Origin: Prostheceraeus crozeri
Taxonomy: Eukaryota; Platyhelminthes; Polycladida; Euryleptidae
DNA length: 64,000 bases
Reading direction: 5' to 3'
Assembly (NCBI GenBank): GCA_907163375.1
Contig: CAJQUW010006823.1
Span: 186,001 to 250,000 of the forward strand
Shown here piece by piece: positions 11,331 to 21,886 of this stretch. The position numbers were made by a program, and so were the translations under genes. The notes beneath the pieces are model-generated. The model saw nothing but the letters and a program-made list of their open reading frames with translations. It searched no databases and was not told where the DNA came from. Numbering within the stretch: the stretch's first letter is position 1; each line of letters opens with the position of its first letter.

Positions 11331-11769
11331 GAAGGAATGACGAAATTATAATGATTGAAATGAGTCATGACCTCGCTAGTCGCTACAATATTTGAGATTC
11401 CATCCCACCTCAAGATCAGCGTCTCATCACCTCGCTCAACGCCTGGTGACTCATCTGGTGCAGGTGTTAAGCGACTTCGATTCCTACGTTCGTTTTTCTG
11501 TGAGATATCTATTGACTGACGTAAATTTTGACGCTCGTCTGTAGTCAATGCTCAACTGCTGCTTCTATTAAGACTTTGGTTCAGAGACCAATCTTGACAA
11601 AATACTACTATTCAGGCCGATGGCAGCAGGTTAATCTCACTAGAAAAAGTATAGAAAGTCTGAAAAGACTCATTAGAGTAAAAAATGTAGCGGTTAATCG
11701 CACCAAAAAATTAACCGGGTCATGAAAAATTAACCGGGTTAGGAAAAATTAATCGCGGTTAACCGGTTA

Positions 11770-11793
11770 ACCGCGTTCACCTCTGTTCTCATC
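11770..11793. repeat. hAT right TIR and TSD
   Basis: 16-bp TIR at 11770-11785 (inverse of the left end), followed by TSD TTCTCATC at 11786-11793. Confidence 0.95.
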
Positions 11794-11938
11794 CACATTG
11801 AAGCATTGGGTGATCCTTCTCCACTTTCTGTCTTCAGTGTGCGGTGTTTTCCGTTTATCTTCAATCACAGTGTGATTTTTGAATAATTGAAGAAAACAAT
11901 TCTTTCTCGGCATTAGTAAAGTTAACTCGCTTGTTCAT
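11794..11938 (-). pseudogene. Myb/SANT-like ORF of the outer element, interrupted
   Basis: From ATG 11938 the protein reads MNKRVNFTNAEKELFSSII. After a one-base shift in an A-run near 11873 it continues HTVIEDKRKT and DRKWRRITQCFNVDE, up to the hAT target site. This pattern (xNFTxAEKELL..I..H..VIE.K......KW..I...FN) is that of Myb/SANT-like DNA-binding domains in Harbinger-type and related transposons and in zeste-like regulators. The reading continues on the other side of the hAT insertion at 7468 downward for a short way. So the outer element's accessory DNA-binding gene was hit by the hAT and has frame damage as well. Confidence 0.6.
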
Positions 11939-12258
11939 TTTTTCGATGCTTGTGAACGTTGAAATTCCAGACATTGAAGGAATCACAAGGCAGGATTGAT
12001 TCGTCAAACGTGCGTAACGTCGATTCATTGCCATGACAACAATCGTCACTCTATGCATCGCTGATACATCAGATGCAACGTCACAACTATTTCGTGACAA
12101 TTACCATAGATATTTAAGTTATTCACGAGCTGTTGAAAATAGGTATGAATAAGTTATTCACTACATCAGAAAGCCAAATTTTTATGTTTTACATAACTTG
12201 CACAAGAGCTGTTGTATATAATACCTAACTTATTCATCACATCTGCAAGACCCCGTAG

Positions 12259-12746
12259 GAGTTAGGACGCATGAGCTTACGCATGCTTATGCGCTAAACG
12301 CATGTGCTACACCTCTGCATCATTTGCTAATTTTGCGATTTTTCTTCTAACAATTTTCTCAGAACTGAGGCATTTGAGATTCTATGAACAAATATCTTGC
12401 ACATGCTGTTGAAAAATGTCATTGAAATTTCGGAAATCTGATTTATGTACGTGCGAACAGCGAGATTTTATGAAGTAATCGGAAATGTGATGATATTCAT
12501 CGATAGTCTGAGCATCGTCCTTTCATTTTTTAAAGAAAGATACTATTTTCTTAGACAATTATTCAGTTTCAGTTATGACTTGTATAACCTGGAAAAATGG
12601 TTTTTCTTCGCTATTCTCACAAGTAAAGTTTTCACATGAAAATTAAAAACTATTCAGTTTGATCTCATACAACACCCTCCAGCAAGGAATGCATAGTTGA
12701 AGCACAGATACGTTTGGTGGAAAAGACTTTCCATGATAAATTTTGC
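12259..12746. other. No gene recognised
   Basis: Spacer between the nested element and the transposase relic. A 64-codon plus-strand frame has no family features. Confidence 0.3.
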
Positions 12747-13132
12747 TCAAAAACTTTGCAGCTTCAGGATGTCGAACATTGCCAACTCACTATTTGTGAC
12801 ATTACACTCACGGCAAAAATCACATTTTTTACATTTCAGGAGTGAAGGGCAGCAAGCACCACTTACATCATCTCGATTATTAGGAATCATATTGAAATCA
12901 GTTTTTGTATGCAAACATTCTCCTGCATACACATCATCTTCTGTAGTTGACTGCATGATATTTTATCAACACTTCTCAGACTAAATCCGGAAAACTTCAA
13001 TAAAGTCATTATTTTCATTTTCTTGTCACTCTCTGTAAGGTGACGCATGGAGATAAAATAATATGCACCAGTCATTTGACGTATCCAGCTAAAACCCTTC
13101 TCAATGTGATCTGGCTGTGCTTTTCTGAGCAT
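12747..13132 (-). pseudogene. Transposase C-terminal relic (P/THAP9-like, tentative)
   Basis: Minus-strand reading from 13132 gives QPDHIEKGFSWIRQMTGA, then YYFISMRHLTESDKK and a LLKFSGFSLRSVD segment. A shifted frame continues with a Cys-rich stretch (CCPSLLKCKKCDFC). The HxE(K/R)xF..(I/Y)RQ(M/L)(T/S)GxxY(Y/F) pattern followed by a short Cys motif is what I recall from the C-terminal part of P-element/THAP9-like and related DDE transposases. The N-terminal part was not found. At least one frameshift near 12950 is needed. The family name is a suggestion only. Confidence 0.35.
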
Positions 13133-13663
13133 TGGTTATTGGTCTCAGAAGAGCCTCCATCACAGGTCAGATCGCCTGATAACTGTTCAGACCTCTGTAT
13201 AGAAGTAGCTGCTCAGGTTGTAAATGCTTATTGTGTCCATCATGATTGTTTTCATGAAATTGAGTGCAAAGAAGGATCTCCGTATAGCTCACTTTTCTGT
13301 TCCCTCTCATTCCAGGACATTCGTAGTGTGGAAATCGGTGGCTTCTCTTTTCCTCTTGAAACTGACCCTTACATAACAATGGTCAATGGAACTTTGTCAG
13401 TCTTTCCCAAGTATTACATAATTGAATCCAATTTCGAATTTCTATACTGGCTGGTCATCCAGAGATTATCCAGAAGTCATCAGATTGACAACTTTGGAAA
13501 ACTTGTGATAGATGATAGAAACATTATGTGCTGCTTGAAATGGATTTCTCTCTGTGATAAATGCAAATACATATTCGCAGATTTTTCGACAGTCAATGAT
13601 GCGATGATGCTGTGGGGAAGATTTCAACTTATGATCGCCATTTTTAGTCCACTATCGTTTTGA
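13133..13663 (+). other. Unclassified open frame, 207 codons from 13040
   Basis: A plus-strand frame open from 13040 to the stop at 13661-13663. Its first 30 codons lie antisense to the transposase relic. The rest is Cys- and Phe-rich (HHDCFHEIECK, CDKCKYIF) without a family I recognise. A frame of this length in AT-rich DNA is unusual but not decisive. Confidence 0.2.
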
Positions 13664-14174
13664 GATGTCACAACCAGGTGGAATGGTTTCTTTCTAAATT
13701 TTAGACAAAATTGTCATAACAAGAAATCTTCCGATTGTGTTTCCATTGCCAGGACATATACTTGAAAACGTGGCCATACCGGATCGCAGCTTTGTAGTTG
13801 TTTGGAGAAGCATCTAGACAGATAAAGGAATTTCGATGGCGCTGTACTTTAGATCACGCTGTTTCATTTCTTCAATTTTTCTTCATTGCTTGCCATGATG
13901 ATCCACATCCTTCGTGGTAGCATTGAGGTCAGATTCATGGAATTGAAGGTTACACAAGACGTCACACAAGGTTGCACAATAATGTTTAGTTGGGATATAA
14001 TACTTTCAACTAAATCGATGCAATCACAAATTCAAATTTCATTGTTATGCAAGTAGAGGAATGTATTTGTGTTACACCGTCATTGCATTTCGGTTCACAG
14101 CCAACAACAGTATACTGCATTTGCTTGCATTTTTCATTTAAATAAGCTGCAAAATTCGATCTTTTGCAACACGA
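13664..14174. other. No gene recognised
   Basis: AT-rich spacer with no supported feature. Confidence 0.3.
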
Positions 14175-15442
14175 TTGTTGGTTGGCCTGAACATGTATAA
14201 AATGATTTCAAATTTTACTTACCTATCTGTCCAGAGAAATTTAGAAGTCTATGCACCAAGGGCACTGACTGCTCCAAATTTTGCTCTATTCTTTTTGCTG
14301 TGATACAGATGAAGAAATCTGGACCGGCTCCATCTATTTCTGTTTATGCTGCATCCTTGATCACTTTGTGTAGGCCTACTCACTGGTTTTCAGAGTTGGC
14401 TGAAAATTTGCTAACTTATGCTACGAACGAAACTCAGATATCTATCTCAGATCTGGAGAAAGTCTAGCTATGTGTATTATTCGCAGCAATAAGGAACTTG
14501 CGATGCATCGAACCGTAGGCCTATATATTAAAGAAGAGCTGCAGTTGAAGGTGCATCAATTGGAGTCTGTTTAGTAATGAACTTAAGCAAGATATCAAAC
14601 TTCCATTCTAGTGTACTATTATCCACTTCTATGGATGTAGATCAGTTGATAGATCTTGCTTGGAATTTGTTCGAATTTACTACAACAGTGGTGAATTCCT
14701 ACAAACGTGAGCACCGTGTACGTTTTGTATAGACCCCAAACTGGCAAATATGGTGATCGGATTGATGTTTACTTTCATGCCTGCACCCATGAACTTGGTA
14801 CAATTCCGAGAAAGATTTGTGAGGGGGAATCACACACATTAGGAAACATTCGGCAGCAATATTGGGTATTCCGAGAATCTTAAGGTGCGCAATGATAAGA
14901 AATATGGAAATTGTATTTTCGCTTCAATATTCAAATTCACTGATAATGCGGTTGTACTGGATATTATAGCACCACTACCACCCCCGGAACTGAATTTGAT
15001 ACTTGGAACAGTAATTTTCGGCACTCAAACCTAGAAAAAATCTGGCTGATGCCATGCAATGGCCTTCGTGTTTCTACATCAAAAAGCAAGCCATCGCATG
15101 AAAAGTTTGGTGATCGGCTCCTCTGTACTGTCCAGGAGTATAACTCTAACAATCTCTGAACTTATTCTCTACTTTTCGTGCATCTTGAGCTTTGCCTGTT
15201 TGAATTAGGTACATCATGTAAACTTAGACTTATGCATTTAATATAACCTTATATTATTTAAAATAACTCAATTTTATCTCAAAAGTATAAAAATACGCTA
15301 CCCGATACTGTCATAAAGATATCGACAGATCTTTTTAAAAATATGCTGGGAAGAATTGTCTATCAATAAGCTCTAGAATGTGCAGGATTTGTGGCACTTC
15401 TAATTTTTTATTAATCATTAGATTGGACCACCGTGTCCCATC
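14175..15442 (-). repeat. Dispersed repeat R, copy 2
   Basis: Inverted relative to 4070-4860. The best block is 15258-15442, and another is 14226-14262. The copy here is longer. On the minus strand the second block is followed by GTAAGT, which resembles a splice donor, and copy 1 lacks about 15 bases at that point. Minus-strand frames of about 60 codons near 14839-15152 have no recognised similarity. Confidence 0.6.
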
Positions 15443-17689
15443 GAATGCGACCTTTATTGGAAAAAATATGAAGCTAAGATAAGGTAGCCGACGCGCTTCG
15501 TCCAGAGAAAATATCAAGGACATGCCACAATTGAGTATGAATGAGATTCTATGATTGACCATTCAAAATAATATGTTTAATGAGATGTACAGTAGACGGA
15601 GTATACAAAATATTGCAGATCCAAGGGCTGGAAAATATCAATGAAAATTAATAAATTGTCGAATAAACAATAAAATGCAATGCCTTGTTTCTTCGAATGA
15701 TATCTAGTTGCAGCTAATATTCAAAACAGTCGATTTGGCTGCGGCCGCTTTTCGAGAGTGGTTGCTATTAAAAAGTTCCATATCCGACCCATGGTAATTT
15801 TTAGGGAAGCTGCATTTTTTCATATTTGTACATGCTGTTTTTTCAATATGCTGATATTGTCGATGCAACATGATTGCTGTTGCAAATTCATTGACGCAAG
15901 TTAGCAAAGTCGAATACTAGATCAACGTAAATTGTCATGCAATTGAATCGTAGGCTACTATAGATGACACTGCTGCCTACTATAGAAGAAGTATGAAAGG
16001 GTTCTTGATAGCAGACATTTGGCAGCATTTCTGACACAACAGTTGATATTAACAATACAATTAGGACCTAGAAGTAGCATGGCCACTTACCTTTTATTTA
16101 TAAGTCAAGTTTCATGTCAGAATTGAAAATGAAAGAGCAAAAGCGGCGTTGGTTTAGGTTTCATAATCAAAAGACTTCATTTATTGATTTTATAAGGTAA
16201 TTTGTTTTTGGTCATACCTACGTACATGGAGGTATACTCCTACTTGAAGTAAAATTATTGCAAGATGTAGATTAGTAACACTATACTAGTACAGACCTCA
16301 AGCAGTATAGGTACTTGCATGCATATAATGTACATGCAAATGGTATTATCTAGTTGCCTAGATTCATGGCTTCAAGAAGTCGCGGCTGACAAAGCAAACA
16401 CCAGGGAAGAGTCGCGGTTATTTGAGGCTGGCTAATATTCGAAGACATGTGATAGAATATGTGCATTTCATTCTCAAAATACATGTTATTTCAAAACCAT
16501 TCAGAAAACATTGACAAGGCATAAATATCTTTGAAAACATTGATTCTCATACGATGATGGAAATCATCCCATCAGTCCCAATGCCGATTTAGAGAAGTTT
16601 TTTGAGTTTAATTACTTATTTCAGCCTCTTTATAAAGTATCTGTTCATTCAGCGTGCACACCAACCTCTATAGAAATACATGTATGTTGATAGAATAGAC
16701 AATAACTTTGAATTTGTGGATGCACTTTGTAGATTTCAATGCATATAAATTGTGATATGTTGCTGCATGTTGTATATGTTGTATTATCAAAGCAGAACAA
16801 ATATTTGCTTTGTCTAAGAAGCACGCAGCAATGTGTGCGCATCAACATCACGCATTTGATCTTGTCCCCCGATTCCTTCTAGCACATCACAAATTATATA
16901 TAGCTTATTGATTGGTGAATAAGTACAGGCGCATGAAGTATTTATCAGACATACGTGAGGCCCGAGACCATTATCATTTATTTTTTATACATGGCTTAAT
17001 TTCATTCGATAAATGGGGAAAGATATTTAAGGAAGTTCATAGTTGCATTTATTTGAAATAGTAATGTAAACGTTCTTTCTGTTGAATATCTATCTAGAAC
17101 TTTGTTCTCTGTCACAATAAGTTGCTTGTTTGTCAACATTCGTTTATAAAGATGAATGTAGTGTCATAATAAATCCAATTTTTGTAGATACATCAATCAT
17201 AGTGTCATTTCATGGCAAGAGTTAAATTCGAGCATTTGCTAGATATTTGCATCAAAAAACAGGTTTTCATGTCATGGAAAATATGCATTCTGACTTCTTC
17301 AGTGTTTTATCCAAGATTGGACAAGGTGGTGACAATTTTTCCATAGTAATGTGACTCAATGACAATCAACGTCAAGAAACCAATGTTGTCTGTCTAATTT
17401 TCAATCTCATCCTCGTCTTCCATTTACCAACGACAAATACTGAACCCACGCGTCGCACTTAAAAATTCAAAGTTTACTTCCGCCAAAGGCTATTTTTGAA
17501 TTCACTTGGCTAGATCGTGGAATTCTCTCATTATTCTACAGAAACGTGGTAGAATCTTATCGAAATGCAGACAGAGAAAGTGGCGTTAAGGTAGCATTAA
17601 TGATAATGCATTCGGCAATCTTTAACTTTCACCAAAAAGCAGAAACTCCTACTTTTCAAGTTTTCAAAAGGGGACTAGTTTTTTCCTTT
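15443..17689. other. No gene recognised
   Basis: About 2.2 kb of AT-rich sequence. Frames of 60-80 codons were inspected and lacked motifs or convincing splice borders. Confidence 0.35.
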
Positions 17690-18343
17690 AGCATCACCAG
17701 AACATTTCGATGCAACAACACAAGAACTATGAACAGAACGTCAAACAGTGGGCGATCAACAAAAATCTCTATCTCAAAGAAAAGAATTCGCAGGAAAATG
17801 TCTTACAAAGACCTAGAACTAACAGACAACCTCCAAAACTGCCAAAACTGTATAGGAAGAACGAGCGAAATTACGATATTTGGAGTCACTTTTAAACAAA
17901 ATGTTCACATGAACGTCTTCATCAATAAATTAATCAAAAAGTGCAATAAACTTTTGTATGTTATGAAGACATTGAGAAGTTAAGGTACTAATCAAAAGCT
18001 GCTGCTTCAAATTTACACAGCGATTGTGACAGACAGGAGAATGTATACATCGTACCCATGGGTACCAACTGTAGTTGTTGGGGATTCGCGAGTGTAGACG
18101 ATAAGAAGCTCATCGAAAGATTCATAAAGCGAGGAGTAAGCTGCGGATTCGCCAAGTCTGCGGATATCTATGAAGTGACCACGAAAATGGATAGGATATT
18201 ATTCCAAAAAATAATACAAAAGAACAGATGCTATACCGTCATCTGCTGCCTGTAACTGCATACCAAAGAAACCTCAGACCAAGACGGCACTACTCTATGG
18301 ACTGCACCGGATGCACAGAAGTGCGGAAGTGCGGGTAACTCAC
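17690..18343 (+). pseudogene. Non-LTR retroelement RT C-terminal fragment
   Basis: A chain of frames connected by frameshifts reads KQWAINKNLYLKEK (about 17745), EITIFGVTFKQNVHMN, INKLIKKCNKLLYVMKTLRS, QIYTAIVT, then KLIERFIKRGVSCGFA and KMDRILFQKII. This is the thumb and C-terminal part of LINE-type reverse transcriptases: W-x-x-N-x-L-x-L-x-x-K, then LGVTF, then KL..KC...L...R, then a (Y/A)T...Y segment. At least three shifts and a stop are present. No catalytic YADD lies in this fragment, so it is 5'-truncated. Clade not determined. Confidence 0.7.
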
Positions 18344-19317
18344 TTATTCGCAGACTGCGAATAATGGAAGGAACACTCATCAATCGAATGATCCACAGTG
18401 ATTTTTACTGAATAACAGTGATCCACAGTAACTGAATCTGCTTTTTGTCCCTTGTCCTATTTGACCACATTCATATACGATGTGCGTCTGTCATTTCGCA
18501 ATAAGGCTTATTCGTCGCTATAGTACCTATTACACCTACATTACGCTGATCAATTACACGACATTTCTGATTTATTTGATCATCTACTTAAATTATTCAT
18601 CATTTAATCTCTTATTGTTGACCACTGGCATTGCTGGCGTGCCAGTACAGAAAACGAAACCGAAATAGTACGATTTTTAAGAAATCCGGACGGTTGTACA
18701 AATTCTATGTTCAGAAATAATATTCACCTCCTGGATTTAATTTCTAAACATAGACTTTATAGTGAGACAAAAAGTCATACCGTTTTATGTCATCAATTTA
18801 TTATTCATGCAATGCTACCTCCTACTTTTGCGGATGTCTACGTACATACGTAAATTCTGATATGAATTTATTGATAATGTCATTATAGAACCATCTGCTT
18901 TTTCGATAAAATTTTGATTATCGTTGGCTAACATTGCTAATGCAGAAGCAATTCAAGTATTTATGATGAAACAAACACAACACAAATGCTAGCGCCAAAG
19001 GATGAGATGGAGGGACTGTGCATAGCCAGTGACATGGAGACGAGAAAGGACAGCAATGAGTGGAACAGGATTGCACAGGACAGAGATAAATGGAGAAGAA
19101 TTTTGCACCTGGAATGAATATATGGTCAAATGGGACTGTCATACAATGGTTTTGCCCCGTTTCAATATATTGGGACTTATGGGGAGATAGATGAATAAAT
19201 AGGTTGCTTTCTTATGCAGATAGAAGTTGCATTTACTATTTCTAGGTCAATTTGATTGTGCATGTAAAGGACACATAGAACACAGCATATACCAAGCATG
19301 CATCATAGTGTAGCCTA
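18344..19317. other. No gene recognised
   Basis: May contain the untranslated tail of the LINE fragment just upstream. No poly(A) or microsatellite tail was located with confidence. Confidence 0.3.
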
Positions 19318-20129
19318 CACTGGGTGACATAGCCACGCGTAATTACGGAGCATCCCAAACATCCGTGGTTAAGGGCAGTTTATACTTCTACGCGCGAACA
19401 TACGCGCTGCACTAAGAGTCAGCAATCACGTGATCTGATGATGTCAAAACATGGGAAATGTTTATGAATAGCCACGCGGGCGAGCGTTTATAGTTTACGC
19501 CATAGAGTAGGGATATGTAGGTAGAGTGTCGACTCAAAAATGTATCTGTATACCGTGAAATATTTTAAATGAAAAGATTCAGTTTTTTGCGGAGACTACG
19601 TTCCCGTGGTACAAAAAATTATTTAAGCAATTTTAAAAAAGTCTAGATTTTGCCAATTTATAGACTGCCGACTTCGAAGCACCTTTATAAGTAGCATGAA
19701 AAAAGTTGGATATCAAAAGGAATGAATATTTGCTAATAAGCATCCTAATTAAGCGGAAATTAAGCAAATTTGCAAGGGAATTTCATGAGCTGCATGATAT
19801 GGAAGTATTTATGAAAAAGTCGAGATCTTATTTTGCTTTCTTGACTGAAATTTCAAGTTTTATTTCAATTTTCACCGGCAATTTTCAAGCGGTTTCCGCG
19901 TTGCCGCTTGAACCACAGATGAACCGCTTAGCGTGTTCTGTCTGCCTTGAGCATGAAATTTAGGTCCTATCTCATTGTTTAGCCTCTGATACACACAGAC
20001 GCATGAGACGCAAAGTTTATATAACAGGACTGCCGACATACACGTATGTTGCAGTAATGTGACGCGTAACCACGGATGTTTAGGATCATGTGTAATTGCG
20101 CGTAATTGAGCGTGGCATGTCACCCAGTG
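19318..20129. mobile_element. TIR element containing repeat A copy 2
   Basis: CACTGGGTGACAT at 19318 is mirrored at 20117-20129, and the next bases also pair (GCCACGC). Farther in, ACATCCGTGGTTA-type blocks (about 19372 and 20070) are again inverted, giving long imperfect terminal repeats. No clean target duplication was found and the outer flanks show weak further symmetry, so the ends may lie a few bases outside. No transposase is encoded, so it would be a MITE-like element. Confidence 0.6.
19500..19883 (+). repeat. Dispersed repeat A, copy 2
   Basis: Matches the reverse complement of 3232-3605 along its length. It forms the middle of the TIR element at 19318-20129. Confidence 0.75.
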
Positions 20130-20674
20130 CAGCACGCCGCAGCATAGACTTTCATGTACATCTCGATTAATTAACATTTCAAAAGACAGAAACGTGCTTT
20201 TGCACAGAAAACCGACAGACTCAATTTTTTTTAAGATCTCTGAGCCCTAACTAGTAGGCGCAAGCATTGCTGCTTGATGGCCACTAGATATCAAAATTTT
20301 TCTTAACAAAAAGTTGCCTGAAATGTTCCGATTGACTCAAATATAGCCTGACCCCAAATCAGTCTTATGAAATTTCAGATGTTTCGATATTGATCTTAAT
20401 TGTCAGGATATATCAATAATTCATTGAAATTCTGAACAGACAAGTACAAGACGTGCTAATATCTTCAAGCAACGTGTAATCGTATCTTATGAATAATTCA
20501 GACTTAATCCCCATCCAATCTTCATTTGAAATCAATCTAACCAATCTAAGAGACTTCGTTTTCCTTGAGCTTGTGTCTATAAGTCTGATATGGGGTCTCT
20601 TCGTGAATTGTGATTTACATGACATAAGTTGTAATTTTGTGCAAATTAATGACATACATTGATTGATTGAGGCG
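20130..20674. other. 5' flank of the calmodulin-like gene
   Basis: No upstream exon identified. An in-frame TGA at 20660-20662 shows that the reading frame of the first coding exon does not extend upstream. Promoter elements could not be assigned. Confidence 0.35.
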
Positions 20675-20949
20675 ATGGACATGGCACAGAAAACTCGAGA
20701 AATATATCAGCTTTTCATAACTATCCAACCTGAAGGTACATCTGGACTACCTGTAGAAGTATTGGGAACCATTCTTCGTGAACTGATTTTTTTGCTGACA
20801 GATGAAGAATTGAGTCGTCTGAAATCTGATTACAATCTCTCTAAACAAGAACGTTTCGACGAAGAGCTGTTGATTACTGTCGTGAATCTCCTTCAAGCAG
20901 GTGAACGGGAAGATTATGAGAGCTTTGAAGTCTTTTCAAGTGCAATTGA
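20675..20949 (+). CDS. Calmodulin-like protein, exon 1 (residues 1-91)
   Basis: ATG at 20675 (a second in-frame ATG is at 20681), preceded by an in-frame TGA at 20660. The exon ends at 20949 before GTAAGA, in phase 2. Joined to 26595-26784 the frame is kept and a Gly/Asp-type codon is completed as Asp, giving 154 residues, close to calmodulin (about 149). The start TREIYQLF, then LGTILRELIFLLTDEELSRL, lines up with EF-hand 1 of calmodulin (helix, loop, then LGTVMRSL..). A second helix-loop-helix follows around residues 50-70. The loops lack the Asp/Asn/Glu ligands in order, and loop 1 is about 3 residues longer, so Ca2+ binding in this half is unlikely. It is a member of the EF-hand superfamily; the exact orthologue is not recognised (myosin light chain, CALML or ciliary EF-hand proteins are possible). 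Confidence 0.72.
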
Positions 20950-21275
20950 GTAAGAAATTTGTTTTGTGCACTGTATAGGGTGTCCCAAAGTTAGACCAGT
21001 TTTTATTTTGACGACAGAGCAAGACCTTGCGTTCAAAAATGACATTAAACCTGAATCTAGTATTATGAGGCTTTAGTAGTATTTAAAGCAACTATTCGAA
21101 AAGTCTTTCTTTACGACTTGGTTTAAGATGCTTTGGTGGACAATCGATCCCCGCTACTTGCCTTAATGTCGGCGGTTACAATTGTGACGAGTTATTTATT
21201 AATTGATTATAATTGTTTTGAAAACTGATGTGTGGTGGTGAGGGTCTGATCCTACCAATTGACACAGTCGCGTAA

Positions 21276-21349
21276 GTGACTCGTAGCTCAGTTGGTAAGA
21301 ACATAGGTCTAGTTAATCTTGGTCGTAGGTTCGCGTCCTACCAGCCGCA
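21276..21349 (+). tRNA. tRNA-Thr(AGT)-like pseudogene or SINE head
   Basis: Contains a perfect A-box-type TAGCTCAGTTGG, an anticodon loop CTAGTTA (anticodon AGT), and a T arm with a perfect GTAGG/CCTAC stem around TTCGCGT (B-box-type GGTTCGCGTCC). The D stem is damaged, and the acceptor 5' end GTGACTC cannot pair with the 3' side, so a functional tRNA is unlikely. It is probably a tRNA pseudogene or the 5' part of a SINE. Confidence 0.6.
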
Positions 21350-21424
21350 CATCTTTTGCACGGCAATTTGATCTATCGCGTATTTAATTTCATTGATGCT
21401 AATCCTCGGAGAGTAGCATTTCCA

Positions 21425-21427
21425 TAT

Positions 21428-21499
<72 letters not shown>
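21425..21499. repeat. (TA)n microsatellite, left
   Basis: Nearly pure TA dinucleotide array with a CATACA interruption at its start. It borders the Penelope-like fragment on one side. Confidence 0.95.
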
Positions 21500-21500
<1 letters not shown>

Positions 21501-21538
21501 AATTCCAAAAAAGGTTCCAAGGAAAACTGAGAAATCTT

Positions 21539-21585
21539 ATTCCCTGACGCGTTTCTGCTCAATCTTAGAGCTTGTCAAAGGGAAT
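21539..21585 (-). ncRNA. Decayed type I hammerhead ribozyme
   Basis: On the minus strand: helix I AUUCCCU (21585-21579) pairs perfectly with AGGGAAU (21545-21539). Core UUGACAA stands where CUGANGA is expected (two transitions). Helix II GCUC pairs with GAGC around a 7-nt loop. Then comes A, GAAAC, a minimal helix III (C-GC-G) and the cleavage triplet GUC. The GAAACGCGUC end with a very short helix III is the form known for hammerheads in Penelope-like retroelements. It lies just 3' of the GIY-YIG fragment on the same strand, as expected for that context. The two core changes probably abolish cleavage. Confidence 0.62.
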
Positions 21586-21634
21586 GAAATTATATTTAAA
21601 TCAAACAGCATAATACAAAATATGCATGGATATT

Positions 21635-21886
21635 TTAACGTTCATTCTTATTCAGTGGAGGTTTAAGCATAGAAATGAAAAACTCTTCTTTTTTCTCTCT
21701 GTGGTATTTACTGTATTGAGGAGGCAATTGATATATCGGTGCGGCCATAAATTTTACCTCATGCTCACTAGCACAAGATGCTATGTGCTTGCTTACGTTT
21801 AGGATGACATAATGCGGATGTAATATATGTTGCCTATGAATCGTTATTCTCGTCCTAAACATTCCACCAGTTTGGCCGATATATAC

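Larger units (their letters stand above)
7477..11785 (-). mobile_element. hAT transposon, 4309 bp, with perfect TIRs and TSD
   Basis: The ends are CAGAGGTGAACGCGGT (7477-7492) and its exact inverse (11770-11785). The 8-bp direct repeat TTCTCATC lies outside each end (7469-7476 and 11786-11793). This is the classic hAT signature. The element encodes a BED-finger transposase on the minus strand in at least three exons. Near the right end are three direct copies of an AAAAATTAACCGGGT-like word and a CGGTTAACCGGTTAACCG palindrome, likely transposase-binding sites. It sits inside the Harbinger-like element and interrupts that element's Myb/SANT-like ORF. Confidence 0.95.
6892..12258. mobile_element. 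Harbinger-like TIR element split by a hAT insertion
   Basis: The left end at 6895 (CGGGGTCTTGCTGATGTG) is mirrored at the right end, 12255 inward (CGGGGTCTTGCAGATGTG). The direct repeat TAG lies outside each (6892-6894 and 12256-12258). Without the internal hAT element (7477-11785 plus one 8-bp duplication) it measures about 1.04 kb. Both sides carry subterminal copies of a motif close to TTTCTGATGTNNTGAATAA (near 6984, 7038, 7150 and 7209 on the plus strand, near 12150 and 12235 inverted). It encodes a Myb/SANT-like relic (11794-11938). The 3-bp duplication plus a Myb/SANT-like ORF fit the PIF/Harbinger superfamily, but no Harbinger DDE transposase is present, so this would be a non-autonomous or deleted copy and the superfamily is inferred. 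Confidence 0.72.

Noticed and set aside
21276-21349. Functional tRNA-Thr gene
   Set aside because: Acceptor stem cannot pair and the D stem is damaged; kept only as a tRNA-like pseudogene or SINE head.
21338-21562. Tyr-Ile repeat proteins (IYIYIY) on both strands
   Set aside because: Direct translation of the (TA)n microsatellite; not coding.
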